The position numbers and the translations under genes are program-made. 64,000 nt of DNA from Pseudomonas fluorescens (GTDB lineage: Bacteria; Pseudomonadota; Gammaproteobacteria; Pseudomonadales; Pseudomonadaceae). The notes beneath the pieces are model-generated. The model searched no databases. It saw only the letters and a program-made list of their open reading frames with translations, and was not told where the DNA came from. Shown one piece after another: positions 17,532 through 25,352 of this stretch; position 1 is the first letter of the stretch, and every line of letters starts with the position of its first letter. The stretch is from positions 98,762 through 162,761 of the forward strand of contig NZ_CABVII010000017.1 in the NCBI RefSeq assembly GCF_902497995.1, given 5' to 3'.

Positions 17532-18974
17532 TCAGGCGACCCGATACCCCGGCCGGACAATCTTCATGCTCAACCCGCAGGTCAGAACAAATGGCACGAC
17601 CATGGCAATCACCATCCCGATCACGAACATCGGAATGAATTGCGGAATGATCGAGATAAAACCCGGCAAGCCCCCGACGCCGATGGCCGAGGCCTGGACC
17701 TTGTTCAGCGACAGGAAGATGCACCCCAGCGCCGAGCCGACCAGCGCGGCATAAAACGGAAACTTGTAGCGCAGGTTGACCCCGAACATGGCCGGTTCGG
17801 TGATACCGAAGTAAGCGGATATCGCCGAGGTCGAGGCCATGCTCTTGTCCCGCACATTACGGGTCATGTAGAACACCGCCAGTGCCGCGCTGCCCTGGGC
17901 GAGGTTGGACATGACGATCATCGGCCAGATGAACGTGCCGCCCTGGGTCGAGATCAGCTGCAAGTCGACCGCGAGAAACATGTGATGCATGCCGGTGATC
18001 ACCAGCGGCGCATAGAGCAGACCGAAGATCGCCCCACCAACCATCGGCGCCAGGTCGAACAGCATGACCACGCCTTCGGTGATGAGGATGCCCAGGTGTC
18101 GCGTCACCGGGCCGATCACCGCCAGCGCCAGCACGCCGGTGACGACGATGGTGGTGATCGGCACCACCAGCAATTGCACCGCATTCGGCACCCGCGCCCG
18201 CAGCCATTTCTCGATGACGCTCATGACGTAGGCGGCCAGCAGGATCGGCAGGATCTGCCCCTGATAGCCGACCTTCTCGATCTGGAACAATCCGAGGATG
18301 TCGAAGTACGGCAGGCTCTGCCCTTCCAGACCGGCTACCGCCTTGCCGTAGTTCCAGGCATTGAGCAGATCGGGGTGAACCAGCATCAGGCCGAGCACGA
18401 TGCCGAGGATTTCGCTGCCGCCAAAGCGCTTGGCCGCCGACCAGCCCACCAGCGCCGGGAGGAACACGAACGAGGTGTTGGCCATCAGGTTGATCAGGCT
18501 CCAGAGCCCTTCAAGTTTCGGGTAGGCGTCCAGCAGGGTCTGCCCCTCGATGAACATGCCCCTGGCGCCGATCAGGTTGTTGATGCCCATCAGCAGGCCG
18601 GCAACGATCAGCGCCGGCAGGATCGGCATGAACACATCGGAAAACACCCGCACCAGCCGTTGCACGGCGTTGATCTTGTCGGCGCTTTTCTGTTTAACGT
18701 CGGCGATGGTTGACGCCGCGAGACCGGTTTGGTGGCGTAATTCGGCGTAGACCTTTTCCACCTCGCCCGGGCCGATGACCACCTGGAACAGGCCACCGGT
18801 GAAGAACGAACCCTTGACCAGGTCAATCTGGTTCAGCGTGGCGCTGCTGACCAGGCTCGGATCCTTGAGGGCCAGGCGCAGGCGGGTCACGCAGTGCGCG
18901 GCCTGCTCGATATTGTCGCTGCCACCGAGGCTGTGCAGCAGCTCGGTGACGATGTTCGGATAGTCGTGGCTCAT
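17532..18974 (-). CDS. treB: Trehalose-specific PTS permease EIIBC
   Basis: This permease imports trehalose as trehalose-6-phosphate. I start at MSHDYPNIVTELL (480 residues, the usual length), preceded by ggaaga; the open frame upstream has no better start. The B domain (1-80) has LGGSDNIEQAAHCVTRLRL with the phosphorylated Cys28. The C domain (about 110-470) is a ten-segment membrane unit with ITGMHHMFLAVD and SAYFGITEPAMFGVNLRYKF, the sugar-site signature of this class. No EIIA domain is attached; phosphate probably comes from the EIIA-HPr-EI fusion in the operon. The first gene of the tre operon, it is divergent from treR. Confidence 0.94.
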   Translation of the reverse strand: MSHDYPNIVTELLHSLGGSDNIEQAAHCVTRLRLALKDPSLVSSATLNQIDLVKGSFFTGGLFQVVIGPGEVEKVYAELRHQTGLAASTIADVKQKSADKINAVQRLVRVFSDVFMPILPALIVAGLLMGINNLIGARGMFIEGQTLLDAYPKLEGLWSLINLMANTSFVFLPALVGWSAAKRFGGSEILGIVLGLMLVHPDLLNAWNYGKAVAGLEGQSLPYFDILGLFQIEKVGYQGQILPILLAAYVMSVIEKWLRARVPNAVQLLVVPITTIVVTGVLALAVIGPVTRHLGILITEGVVMLFDLAPMVGGAIFGLLYAPLVITGMHHMFLAVDLQLISTQGGTFIWPMIVMSNLAQGSAALAVFYMTRNVRDKSMASTSAISAYFGITEPAMFGVNLRYKFPFYAALVGSALGCIFLSLNKVQASAIGVGGLPGFISIIPQFIPMFVIGMVIAMVVPFVLTCGLSMKIVRPGYRVA

Positions 18975-19028
18975 GCTTGGTCTTCCGCTGTGGTTTTTTG
19001 TTATTGGCAGCACGCCGACGTCAAAAGT

Positions 19029-19070
19029 ACTCGTCTGTACGAGTTAAAGCAACAACTCGTACAGACGAGT
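19029..19070. promoter_or_regulatory. Double TreR operator
   Basis: Two 16-base palindromes, actcgtctgtacgagt (19029-19044) and actcgtacagacgagt (19055-19070), are exact reverse complements of each other, ten bases apart. Each has 6-base arms around a 4-base centre, and centres are 26 bases apart. GntR/HutC regulators such as TreR bind this kind of site (Bacillus TreR site ttgtatatacaa). Position between treB and treR fits repression of treB and possibly autoregulation. Binding by TreR is inferred. Confidence 0.8.
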
Positions 19071-19090
19071 TTCAAATTGTTTAAAATCTG

Positions 19091-19162
19091 CCCAGCCACT
19101 GGCTCCTACAGAGCGAAGGCGCCCTCGAAACCGCCATCGCCGGCAAGCCTGGCTCCTACAGG
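19091..19162. repeat. Degenerate REP sequences
   Basis: A REP of the cgccggcaagcctggctcct type ends at 19161, and a partial direct copy, actggctcctacag, occurs at 19097. They lie between the tre operator and treR. The palindromic REPIN arrangement is not preserved. Confidence 0.6.
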
Positions 19163-19281
19163 GCCTACAGACCATGAAATTTCCTACATCCGAAAGGGAT
19201 GAAATCCAAACCCGCATGGACAATTCCCTACCCGACCCTTAAGGTTCAAACCCTTGAGCATTGCGGCACAGAGCCATCCCC

Positions 19282-19986
19282 ATGAGTAAATACAACCAGA
19301 TCTACAGCGATCTGCTTGCGAGTATCACCACCGAACGTCTGGAACGCGGCGCCCGATTGCCTTCCGAAACCGAACTGATGGACAGCTACCAGGCCAGTCG
19401 CGGCACCGTGCGCAAGGCCATCGAACAACTTCAGGAACGCGGTTTCGCGCAAAAGGTCCACGGCAAAGGCACCTTCGTGCTGTCGACCAACCCGATCGAA
19501 TTTCAGCTCGGCGGCATCGTCAGCTTCCAGGAAACCTACCCGCGGTTGGGCAACGACGTCAGTACCGAAGTGGTCGAATTCACCCAGTTCCCTCTCGAGG
19601 GTCCGTTGCTCGAACACATCCAGGCTGATGAAGGCAGCCCGATCATCCGGATCAAACGCGTGCGACGGATCGGCGGCAAACGCGTGATCCTCGACATCAA
19701 CCATTTCGTCAGCGACGTGATCCCCGGCCTGTCCCGGGACATCGCCGAGCACTCGATCTACGCCTTCATCGAGCAGACCCTGCAGCTGCAAATCGCCTAT
19801 GCCCAGCGCACCATCGAAGCAGTGCCGCGGAGCAAGGACGACCAGCAACACCTGGACCTGGATGGCCAGAGCCATGTGATCGTGGTCAGCAACCAGACGT
19901 TTTTGCAGGATGGAAGGCAGTTCGAGTACACCGAATCGCGGCATACCCTGGACAAGTTCTACTTTTCGGATGTGGCACGGCGCTGA
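19282..19986 (+). CDS. treR: Trehalose operon regulator TreR (GntR/HutC family)
   Basis: This transcriptional regulator of 234 residues starts at MSKYNQIYSDLL. Residues 1-70 are a GntR winged helix (PSETELMDSYQASRGTVRKA, GKGTFV) and 80-230 form a UTRA effector domain ending DKFYFSDVARR. HutC-type TreR proteins sense trehalose-6-phosphate. It is divergent from treB across a double palindrome. It ends 10 bases from the stop of a convergent gene. The role is inferred from family and context. Confidence 0.9.
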   Translation: MSKYNQIYSDLLASITTERLERGARLPSETELMDSYQASRGTVRKAIEQLQERGFAQKVHGKGTFVLSTNPIEFQLGGIVSFQETYPRLGNDVSTEVVEFTQFPLEGPLLEHIQADEGSPIIRIKRVRRIGGKRVILDINHFVSDVIPGLSRDIAEHSIYAFIEQTLQLQIAYAQRTIEAVPRSKDDQQHLDLDGQSHVIVVSNQTFLQDGRQFEYTESRHTLDKFYFSDVARR

Positions 19987-19996
19987 AAGGATGACG

Positions 19997-20515
19997 TCAA
20001 ACCAGTGCCTGCCACTCGGCGCCCAGGGCGGCAACCCGACGTGATTCCTTGACGAGATTGACGCTTTGCGCGATACGGGCGACCTCGATGACCGGTTGTT
20101 CGAGGTGGTAGCCGCCCTTCGCATCCAGCCAGCTCAGCACCTCAGCCAGGTGCCAGACCGATGCCTTGCCTTCATGCACGGCCAACGGGAAGCTGCTGCC
20201 ATGGGTGAGCATCAGTTTGCGCATGTTCTGTCGCGAAACGCCGACGATGTCGGCAATGTCCGTCAGGCCGACGAAGTCGGGCGCCACCTCCACCAGGCGA
20301 GCATCAGGGATGATGCGCTTGACGTCGATCAGTGCACTCAACAACGCCGCTTCGGCAGTCACCGCCTCTCGGGTGAACTCCAACGCCAGTCGGCCGGGTA
20401 ACCCGACACCGACCAACGCGTCATCGCATCCTTGGGCGTACAAACGTTCGATCAATTCGTCAGGATTGGTATCGCACTGCGCGAGTTGATACTTGAGGGT
20501 GAAAATGTAGTCCAT
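19997..20515 (-). CDS. HTH DNA-binding protein, probable antitoxin of a HicA-like pair
   Basis: This 172-residue protein starts at MDYIFTLKYQLAQ, 4 bases after the stop of the upstream HicA-like gene. The N-terminal half (TLKYQLAQ...DDALVGVGLPGRLALEFTREA) is a small alpha/beta domain. The middle has an AlpA/MerR-like helix-turn-helix, GLTDIADIVGVSRQNMRKLM, followed by HGSSFPLAVHEGKASVWHLAEVLSWL. Such proteins are common partners of small HicA-like proteins in Pseudomonas. The pair layout and the palindrome upstream suggest an autoregulating antitoxin, but no activity is shown. Confidence 0.72.
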   Translation of the reverse strand: MDYIFTLKYQLAQCDTNPDELIERLYAQGCDDALVGVGLPGRLALEFTREAVTAEAALLSALIDVKRIIPDARLVEVAPDFVGLTDIADIVGVSRQNMRKLMLTHGSSFPLAVHEGKASVWHLAEVLSWLDAKGGYHLEQPVIEVARIAQSVNLVKESRRVAALGAEWQALV

Positions 20516-20519
20516 TGAA

Positions 20520-20798
20520 TTACTCCTTGAGTCGAGGTGCCGACTTCCCGTCAATCACCTGCTGCGTCGTACAGTTGTCGACCACTCGCCGCAATGCCCT
20601 CGCGTGGTTGAAAGGGTTTCTCGGCGTACTGCACACGCTGGTGATACAGAATTCGCCACAGCGACAGAGGTCATGCCTGAAAGGGCAGTAGATCTTTCCC
20701 CAGGCGTGACTGCCGCCGACTTCTATCCGCCAGCCTCGCTCTTCGGCGTGACGCAGGGCCATTTCGATTTCTTTTTTCGGGTGAGATGCACGAGCCAT
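20520..20798 (-). CDS. HicA-like small protein, probable toxin
   Basis: This 92-residue protein starts at MARASHPKKEIEMAL. KKEIEMALRHAEERGWRIEV followed by GGSHAWGKIYCP is the HicA mRNA-interferase pattern: amphipathic helix, then GW...GSH with the catalytic-type His. Cys residues in DLCRCGEFC make the middle unusual and might bind metal. The C-terminal half (NPFNHARALRRVVDNC) is basic. It precedes the HTH gene by 4 bases and a palindrome lies 32 bases upstream of the start. RNase function is inferred from the family only. Confidence 0.68.
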   Translation of the reverse strand: MARASHPKKEIEMALRHAEERGWRIEVGGSHAWGKIYCPFRHDLCRCGEFCITSVCSTPRNPFNHARALRRVVDNCTTQQVIDGKSAPRLKE

Positions 20799-20829
20799 CC
20801 ATAGCCTCCAGTCTCCGCAGTATTCCAAT

Positions 20830-20847
20830 GGTTGTCAACTGACAACC
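20830..20847. promoter_or_regulatory. Palindromic operator of the HicA-like/HTH pair
   Basis: ggttgtca-ac-tgacaacc is a perfect 8-base inverted repeat 32 bases upstream of the HicA-like start codon. On the minus strand it contains ttgaca and ttgtca, plausible -35 elements, so binding here would block transcription. Autoregulation by the HTH partner is inferred. Confidence 0.6.
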
Positions 20848-21029
20848 TTACACAAAAATCCACAAGCACCACTCGAGCTGCAAGACAGTCCGCAGAGGCA
20901 GGGAAGATTGCCCCAAAGAGAGTACAGATGAGGCTGAGAATATGGCTGTCTCATGTCTTTCAGGGCATTGCCAAGGTATGTTCTCCTTACACATAACCTG
21001 GGTCTGCCTGGTGATTTTTTGCCTGCCCC
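20848..21029. other. Intergenic region without a recognised gene
   Basis: This stretch lies upstream of the HicA-like gene and beyond the guaA terminator. I see no convincing coding region, REP or RNA gene in it. Confidence 0.5.
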
Positions 21030-21063
21030 GAAAAAAACAAAACCCCGACCTGAGTCGGGGTTT
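21030..21063 (-). terminator. Rho-independent terminator of guaA
   Basis: On the minus strand the stem aaaccccgac/gtcggggttt (loop tcag) is followed by ttttgttttttt. It ends the guaBA transcript 45 bases after the guaA stop. Confidence 0.9.
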
Positions 21064-21107
21064 GGTTTATCGGTTAACGCCCTGATTGCCGGAGCGCCAG
21101 CGCGGGA

Positions 21108-22685
21108 TCACTCCCACTCAATGGTCGCTGGCGGCTTGCTCGACACGTCATAAGTGACGCGGGAAATGCCTTCGATTTCATTGATGATGCGACCGCTGAC
21201 GGTCTCCAGCAGTTCGTAAGGCAGGTGTGCCCAACGCGCAGTCATGAAGTCGATGGTTTCTACCGCACGCAGGGCAACCACCCAGGCGTAACGACGGCCA
21301 TCGCCGACCACGCCAACCGATTTCACCGGCTGGAACACCACGAAGGCCTGGCTGACCTTGTGGTACCAGTCGGCCTTGCGCAGTTCTTCGATGAAGATGT
21401 GGTCGGCGCGACGCAGCAGGTCGGCGTATTCCTTCTTCACTTCACCGAGGATCCGCACGCCCAGGCCCGGGCCCGGGAACGGGTGACGGTAGACCATGTC
21501 GTACGGCAGGCCGAGTTCCAGGCCCAGACGACGGACTTCGTCCTTGAACAGCTCGCGCAGGGGTTCAACCAGCTTGAGGTTCATTTCTTCCGGCAGGCCA
21601 CCCACGTTGTGGTGCGACTTGATCACGTGGGCCTTGCCGCTTTTGGCGCCAGCCGACTCGATCACGTCCGGGTAGATGGTGCCTTGGGCTAGGTACTTGA
21701 TGTTGTCCAGTTTGTTGGACTGGGCATCGAAGACGTCGATGAAGGTACGGCCGATGATCTTGCGCTTCTTCTCTGGATCGCTTTCGCCGGCCAGGTTGTC
21801 GAGGAACTGGTCTTCAGCGTTGGCGCGGATCACCTTGACGCCCATGTTCTCGGCGAACATGGCCATCACTTGCTCGCCTTCGTGCAGACGCAGCAGGCCG
21901 TTGTCGACGAAGACGCAGGTCAGCTGGTCGCCGATGGCTTTGTGCAGCAGTGCCGCAACCACCGAGGAATCAACGCCGCCGGACAGACCGAGCAAGACGT
22001 TGTCGGTGCCCACCTGGGCGCGAATATTGGCGATCGCGTCTTCAGCAATCTTCGACGGCGTCCACAGCGCTTCACAGCCGCAGATGTCGAGGATGAAACG
22101 CGAGAGGATGCGGCCGCCCTGCTTGGTATGGGTCACTTCCGGGTGGAACTGCACGCCGTAGTAGCCGCGAGCATCGTCGAACATGCCGGCAATCGGGCAG
22201 CTCGGGGTGCTGGCCAGGATGTGGAATTCCTGAGGCATTTTGGTGACCTTGTCACCGTGGCTCATCCAGACGTCGAGGCCGAACAGGCCGTCAGCGTCGA
22301 TGTGGTCTTCGATACCGTCGAGCAGGCGACTCTTGCCGACTACGTCGACTCGGGCGTAACCGAACTCACGCAGCTCGGAACCTTCGACCTTGCCCCCCAG
22401 CTGTTCAGCCATGGTCTGCATGCCGTAGCAAATACCGAAGACCGGTACGCCCAGGTCCCAGACGGCTTGCGGTGCGCGCGGGCTGTCGGCGACGTGTACC
22501 GACTCGGGGCCGCCGGCGAGGATGATCCCCTTCGGTGCGAATTCGCGAATCGCTTCGTCGTCCATATCGAACGGATGCAATTCGCAGTACACGCCGATTT
22601 CACGCACGCGGCGGGCAATCAGCTGGGTGTACTGGGAACCGAAATCGAGGATCAGGATGCGGTGGGCGTGAATGTCGAGGGCCAT
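21108..22685 (-). CDS. guaA: GMP synthase (glutamine-hydrolysing)
   Basis: GuaA aminates XMP to GMP using glutamine and ATP. The 525-residue protein has an N-terminal class I amidotransferase domain with the triad Cys86 (FGICYGMQ), His181 and Glu183 (QFHPEV), an ATP-pyrophosphatase domain with SGGVDSS at 235-241, and the C-terminal dimerisation domain (HPFPGPGLGVRILG, ending YDVSSKPPATIEWE). It lies 99 bases downstream of guaB and shares its transcript. Confidence 0.97.
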   Translation of the reverse strand: MALDIHAHRILILDFGSQYTQLIARRVREIGVYCELHPFDMDDEAIREFAPKGIILAGGPESVHVADSPRAPQAVWDLGVPVFGICYGMQTMAEQLGGKVEGSELREFGYARVDVVGKSRLLDGIEDHIDADGLFGLDVWMSHGDKVTKMPQEFHILASTPSCPIAGMFDDARGYYGVQFHPEVTHTKQGGRILSRFILDICGCEALWTPSKIAEDAIANIRAQVGTDNVLLGLSGGVDSSVVAALLHKAIGDQLTCVFVDNGLLRLHEGEQVMAMFAENMGVKVIRANAEDQFLDNLAGESDPEKKRKIIGRTFIDVFDAQSNKLDNIKYLAQGTIYPDVIESAGAKSGKAHVIKSHHNVGGLPEEMNLKLVEPLRELFKDEVRRLGLELGLPYDMVYRHPFPGPGLGVRILGEVKKEYADLLRRADHIFIEELRKADWYHKVSQAFVVFQPVKSVGVVGDGRRYAWVVALRAVETIDFMTARWAHLPYELLETVSGRIINEIEGISRVTYDVSSKPPATIEWE

Positions 22686-22784
22686 GATTCAGTCTCGTCT
22701 TAATAATTCAGAAACAGTCGTGATTCAGAAACAACTCGGGGCTGAATAGAACAGCCCCGGTTGCTTAACGATTTGCTTGAAGCC

Positions 22785-24254
22785 TCAACCTACGCGGTAG
22801 TTTGGCGCTTCTTTGGTGATCTGTACGTCGTGGACGTGGGACTCGGCCATGCCGGCACCGGTGATCCGCACGAACTCAGGCTTGGTACGCATTTCTTCGA
22901 TGTCGGCACTGCCGGTATAACCCATCGAGGAACGCAGGCCGCCCATCAGTTGATGGATGATCGCACTCAGGCTGCCCTTGTACGGAACACGCCCTTCGAT
23001 GCCTTCCGGAACCAGCTTCTCGGCACCCGCGGAGGAGTCCTGGAAGTAACGGTCGGAGGAACCCTGGGCCTGGGACATGGCACCCAGCGAACCCATGCCG
23101 CGGTAAGCCTTGTACGAACGACCCTGGAACAGTTCGATCTCGCCTGGCGCTTCTTCAGTACCGGCGAACATCGAGCCCATCATCACGCAGGAAGCACCGG
23201 CCACGATGGCCTTGGACAGGTCACCGGAGAAACGGATGCCGCCGTCGGCGATCAACGGCACGCCAGTGCCTTCGAGGGCAGCGGCAACGTTGGCGATAGC
23301 ACTGATTTGCGGGACGCCGACACCGGCGACGATACGGGTGGTGCAGATCGAGCCCGGGCCGATACCGACCTTGACTGCATCGGCGCCGGCTTCGGCCAGG
23401 GCCTTGGCGGCAGCGCCGGTGGCGATGTTGCCGCCGATGACCTGCACTTCAGGGAAGTTCTGCTTGACCCAGCGCACGCGGTCGATCACGCCTTTGGAGT
23501 GACCGTGAGCAGTGTCGACCACCACCACGTCAACGCCAGCGTGGACCAGGGCGGCTACGCGATCACCGGTGTCTTTACCGGTACCGACTGCAGCGCCAAC
23601 GCGCAGACGACCTTGATCGTCCTTGCTGGCCAGCGGATAGGCCTTGGCTTTTTCGATGTCGTTGACGGTCATCATGCCTTTGAGGGCGAATTTGTCGTCG
23701 ACGATCAGCACGCGTTCGATGCGGTGCTTGTGCAGCAACTCGCGAACGTCGTTCTTGTCGGCGCCTTCCTTGACCGTGACCAGGCGCTCTTTAGACGTCA
23801 TCACTTCACGGACAGTGGCTTCCAGACGGTTTTCGAAACGCACGTCACGGGAAGTGACGATGCCGACCAGGTCACCATTGTGCAGCACCGGAACGCCGGA
23901 GATGTTGTGCAGGCGGGTCAGTTCGAAGAGTTCACGAACCGTGGCGCCAGCCTCGATGGTGATCGGGTCCTTGACCACGCCGGCTTCATAACGCTTGACC
24001 TTGCGCACTTCGGCAGCTTGCTGCTCGATGGTCATGTTCTTGTGGATGATGCCGATGCCACCTTCCTGAGCCATGGCAATTGCCAGACGGGCTTCGGTAA
24101 CGGTGTCCATGGCGGCAGAAACCAGTGGAATATTCAGCTCGATGCCACGGGTAAGGCGGGTCTTGAGACTGACTTCGTTAGGAAGCACCTCGGAATAACC
24201 GGGCACTAGGAGAATGTCGTCGAATGTCAGAGCTTCTTGGCTGATACGCAGCAT
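22785..24254 (-). CDS. guaB: Inosine-5'-monophosphate dehydrogenase
   Basis: GuaB oxidises IMP to XMP with NAD+, the rate-limiting step of guanine nucleotide synthesis. The start MLRISQEALTFDDILLVPGY gives 489 residues. Residues 92-200 hold the paired CBS domains inserted in the TIM barrel; the catalytic Cys304 is in GPGSICTTRIVAGVG, and the flap has the usual YRGMGSLGAM. A strong sigma-70 promoter lies about 37 bases upstream. guaA follows in the same direction. Confidence 0.97.
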   Translation of the reverse strand: MLRISQEALTFDDILLVPGYSEVLPNEVSLKTRLTRGIELNIPLVSAAMDTVTEARLAIAMAQEGGIGIIHKNMTIEQQAAEVRKVKRYEAGVVKDPITIEAGATVRELFELTRLHNISGVPVLHNGDLVGIVTSRDVRFENRLEATVREVMTSKERLVTVKEGADKNDVRELLHKHRIERVLIVDDKFALKGMMTVNDIEKAKAYPLASKDDQGRLRVGAAVGTGKDTGDRVAALVHAGVDVVVVDTAHGHSKGVIDRVRWVKQNFPEVQVIGGNIATGAAAKALAEAGADAVKVGIGPGSICTTRIVAGVGVPQISAIANVAAALEGTGVPLIADGGIRFSGDLSKAIVAGASCVMMGSMFAGTEEAPGEIELFQGRSYKAYRGMGSLGAMSQAQGSSDRYFQDSSAGAEKLVPEGIEGRVPYKGSLSAIIHQLMGGLRSSMGYTGSADIEEMRTKPEFVRITGAGMAESHVHDVQITKEAPNYRVG

Positions 24255-24290
24255 CGCGGGGGCTCCCGAGCGGGAAAATGGAAGCGCGCC

Positions 24291-24319
24291 ATTATAGTCA
24301 GACACCCCCTCGGGTTCAA
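24291..24319 (-). promoter_or_regulatory. Sigma-70 promoter of guaBA
   Basis: On the minus strand ttgaac (24319-24314) and tataat (24296-24291) are separated by exactly 17 bases. Transcription should start near 24284, leaving a leader of about 30 bases before the guaB ATG. Confidence 0.85.
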
Positions 24320-24377
24320 TGTAAAACTCTGGCTATTATCAATGCGGTGATCGACGGGGTATTGAACGCACAAATCC

Positions 24378-24450
24378 CGTAGGAGCGAGGCTTGCCCGCG
24401 AAGGCGTCTTCACTGGCGCTAAAAGCTTCGCGGGCAAGCCTCGCTCCTAC
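24378..24450. repeat. REPIN
   Basis: A compact inverted REP pair, gtaggagcgaggcttgcccg and its mirror cgcgggcaagcctcgctcct, is only 73 bases long in total. Its right end runs straight into the 19-base tandem repeat that follows. Confidence 0.85.
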
Positions 24451-24526
24451 GGGTTTCGGTTACGGCGATGGGTTTCGGTTACGGCGATGGGTTTCGGTTA
24501 CGGCGATGGATTTCAGTTACGGCGAC
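24451..24526. repeat. Tandem repeat, 19 bases x 4
   Basis: The unit gggtttcggttacggcgat occurs at 24451, 24470 and 24489 without mismatch, and in diverged form at 24508 (ggatttcagttacggcgac). It is contiguous with the hexamer array downstream and shares its motifs ggtttc, ggttac and ggcgat. Confidence 0.9.
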
Positions 24527-24622
24527 GGCGACGGCGACGGTTAGGGTTAGGGTTAGGGTTAGGGTTACGGTTACGGTTACGGTTAAGGCGAGGGTTTCGG
24601 TTTCGGTTTCGGTTTCGGTTAC
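24521..24622. repeat. Hexamer array including telomere-like ggttag x 4
   Basis: Seventeen hexamers, all in one register and all starting gg: ggcgac x3, ggttag x4, ggttac x3, ggttaa, ggcgag, ggtttc x4, ggttac. The ggttag block contains four ggg runs spaced by tta, the human telomere sequence and a strong G-quadruplex former on the plus strand. The last hexamer contains the stop codon (24619-24621) of the minus-strand zinc-ribbon gene. Confidence 0.92.
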
Positions 24623-25167
24623 AGCTCAACTTTTACCCAACTCACCGGCTGATCCAGCCAATCGGCAAACTCGTCGATAAAACTCTGCTTGAACCCGGCC
24701 TCGGCCCAATTGTTGAAAATGAATCCCAGGTTGGAAAAGCCGCATTCCTGCAGGAACAAAAAGCCGTTGATGTCGTCTTCATGCCCGCACTCGGGGCAGG
24801 TGAAGTTATCGGTGCGCCCCGGCATCCAGTCTTCCAGGCTTTCGAACAACGCTTCGCCGACTTCCTTGCGGCACTCGGCGCAGCCGGCTTCTTCGAGAAA
24901 TCCCTTGGCCGGTGTATAGATGCAGCGTTTGGTGATGATCTCCAGGCCATTGATCGGCTCGCCGAACGGCAGGGCTTGCGGGTGCAGGACCACGGCTCGG
25001 GCACCGTCGGCGATGGCATGGGCCATGCGGTTGCCGGTGCGGCCGCAAGTGGTCAGTTCTTCCTTGATGATGTTCTTGCGCACCAGCCAACGCACGACCG
25101 CCCGGGCCCGGGGTTCGTGTACCGGCAGCGTGGAGATTTTCGGGACGATGATGCTTTGAGAGTTCAT
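24619..25167 (-). CDS. Uncharacterised zinc-ribbon protein
   Basis: This 182-residue cytoplasmic protein has two CxxC pairs, CAEC (96-99) and CPEC (124-127), arranged as a zinc ribbon, and further Cys at 41, 82 and 142. The N-terminal half (HEPRARAVVRWLVRKNIIKE, GRTGNRMAHAIADGARAV) looks alpha/beta. Homologues in Pseudomonas are often labelled sugar ABC transporter ATPase, but no Walker motif is visible, so I reject that name. The extreme C-terminus (VSWVKVEL) and stop lie at the edge of the hexamer array. Function unknown. Confidence 0.8.
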   Translation of the reverse strand: MNSQSIIVPKISTLPVHEPRARAVVRWLVRKNIIKEELTTCGRTGNRMAHAIADGARAVVLHPQALPFGEPINGLEIITKRCIYTPAKGFLEEAGCAECRKEVGEALFESLEDWMPGRTDNFTCPECGHEDDINGFLFLQECGFSNLGFIFNNWAEAGFKQSFIDEFADWLDQPVSWVKVEL

Positions 25168-25216
25168 GGTGCAAGCCTACTGCGTCAAATGGATGTTTCT
25201 GCGGCGCGCCGTTTGA

Positions 25217-25312
25217 CGCCTTCGCGGGCAAGCCTCGCTCCTACAGGTCTTGTGTCGTTTGATGAATTTGCGAACGACACAAGACCTGTGGGAGCGGGCT
25301 TGCCCGCGAAGG
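25217..25312. repeat. REPIN with unlike arms
   Basis: The left REP is the cgcgggcaagcctcgctcct type, while the right is tgtgggagcgggcttgcccg. The inner spacer is itself an inverted repeat (caggtcttgtgtcgtt against aacgacacaagacctg). The arms come from two REP subtypes. Confidence 0.85.
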
Positions 25313-25352
25313 CGTCAGGACGGCCGGCAGCTTAATCCCTGACGAAATCCGG

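Noticed and set aside
24378..24622. CRISPR array
   Set aside because: Repeats are contiguous without unique spacers, and no cas genes are present anywhere in the window.
24619..25167. Sugar ABC transporter ATPase label for the zinc-ribbon protein
   Set aside because: There is no Walker A, Walker B or ABC signature; the CxxC pairs indicate a zinc ribbon.
24451..25335. Long plus-strand frames through the hexamer array
   Set aside because: The repeat lacks stops in some frames and so creates artificial ORFs rich in Arg, Gly and Val; downstream they run antisense to the zinc-ribbon gene.
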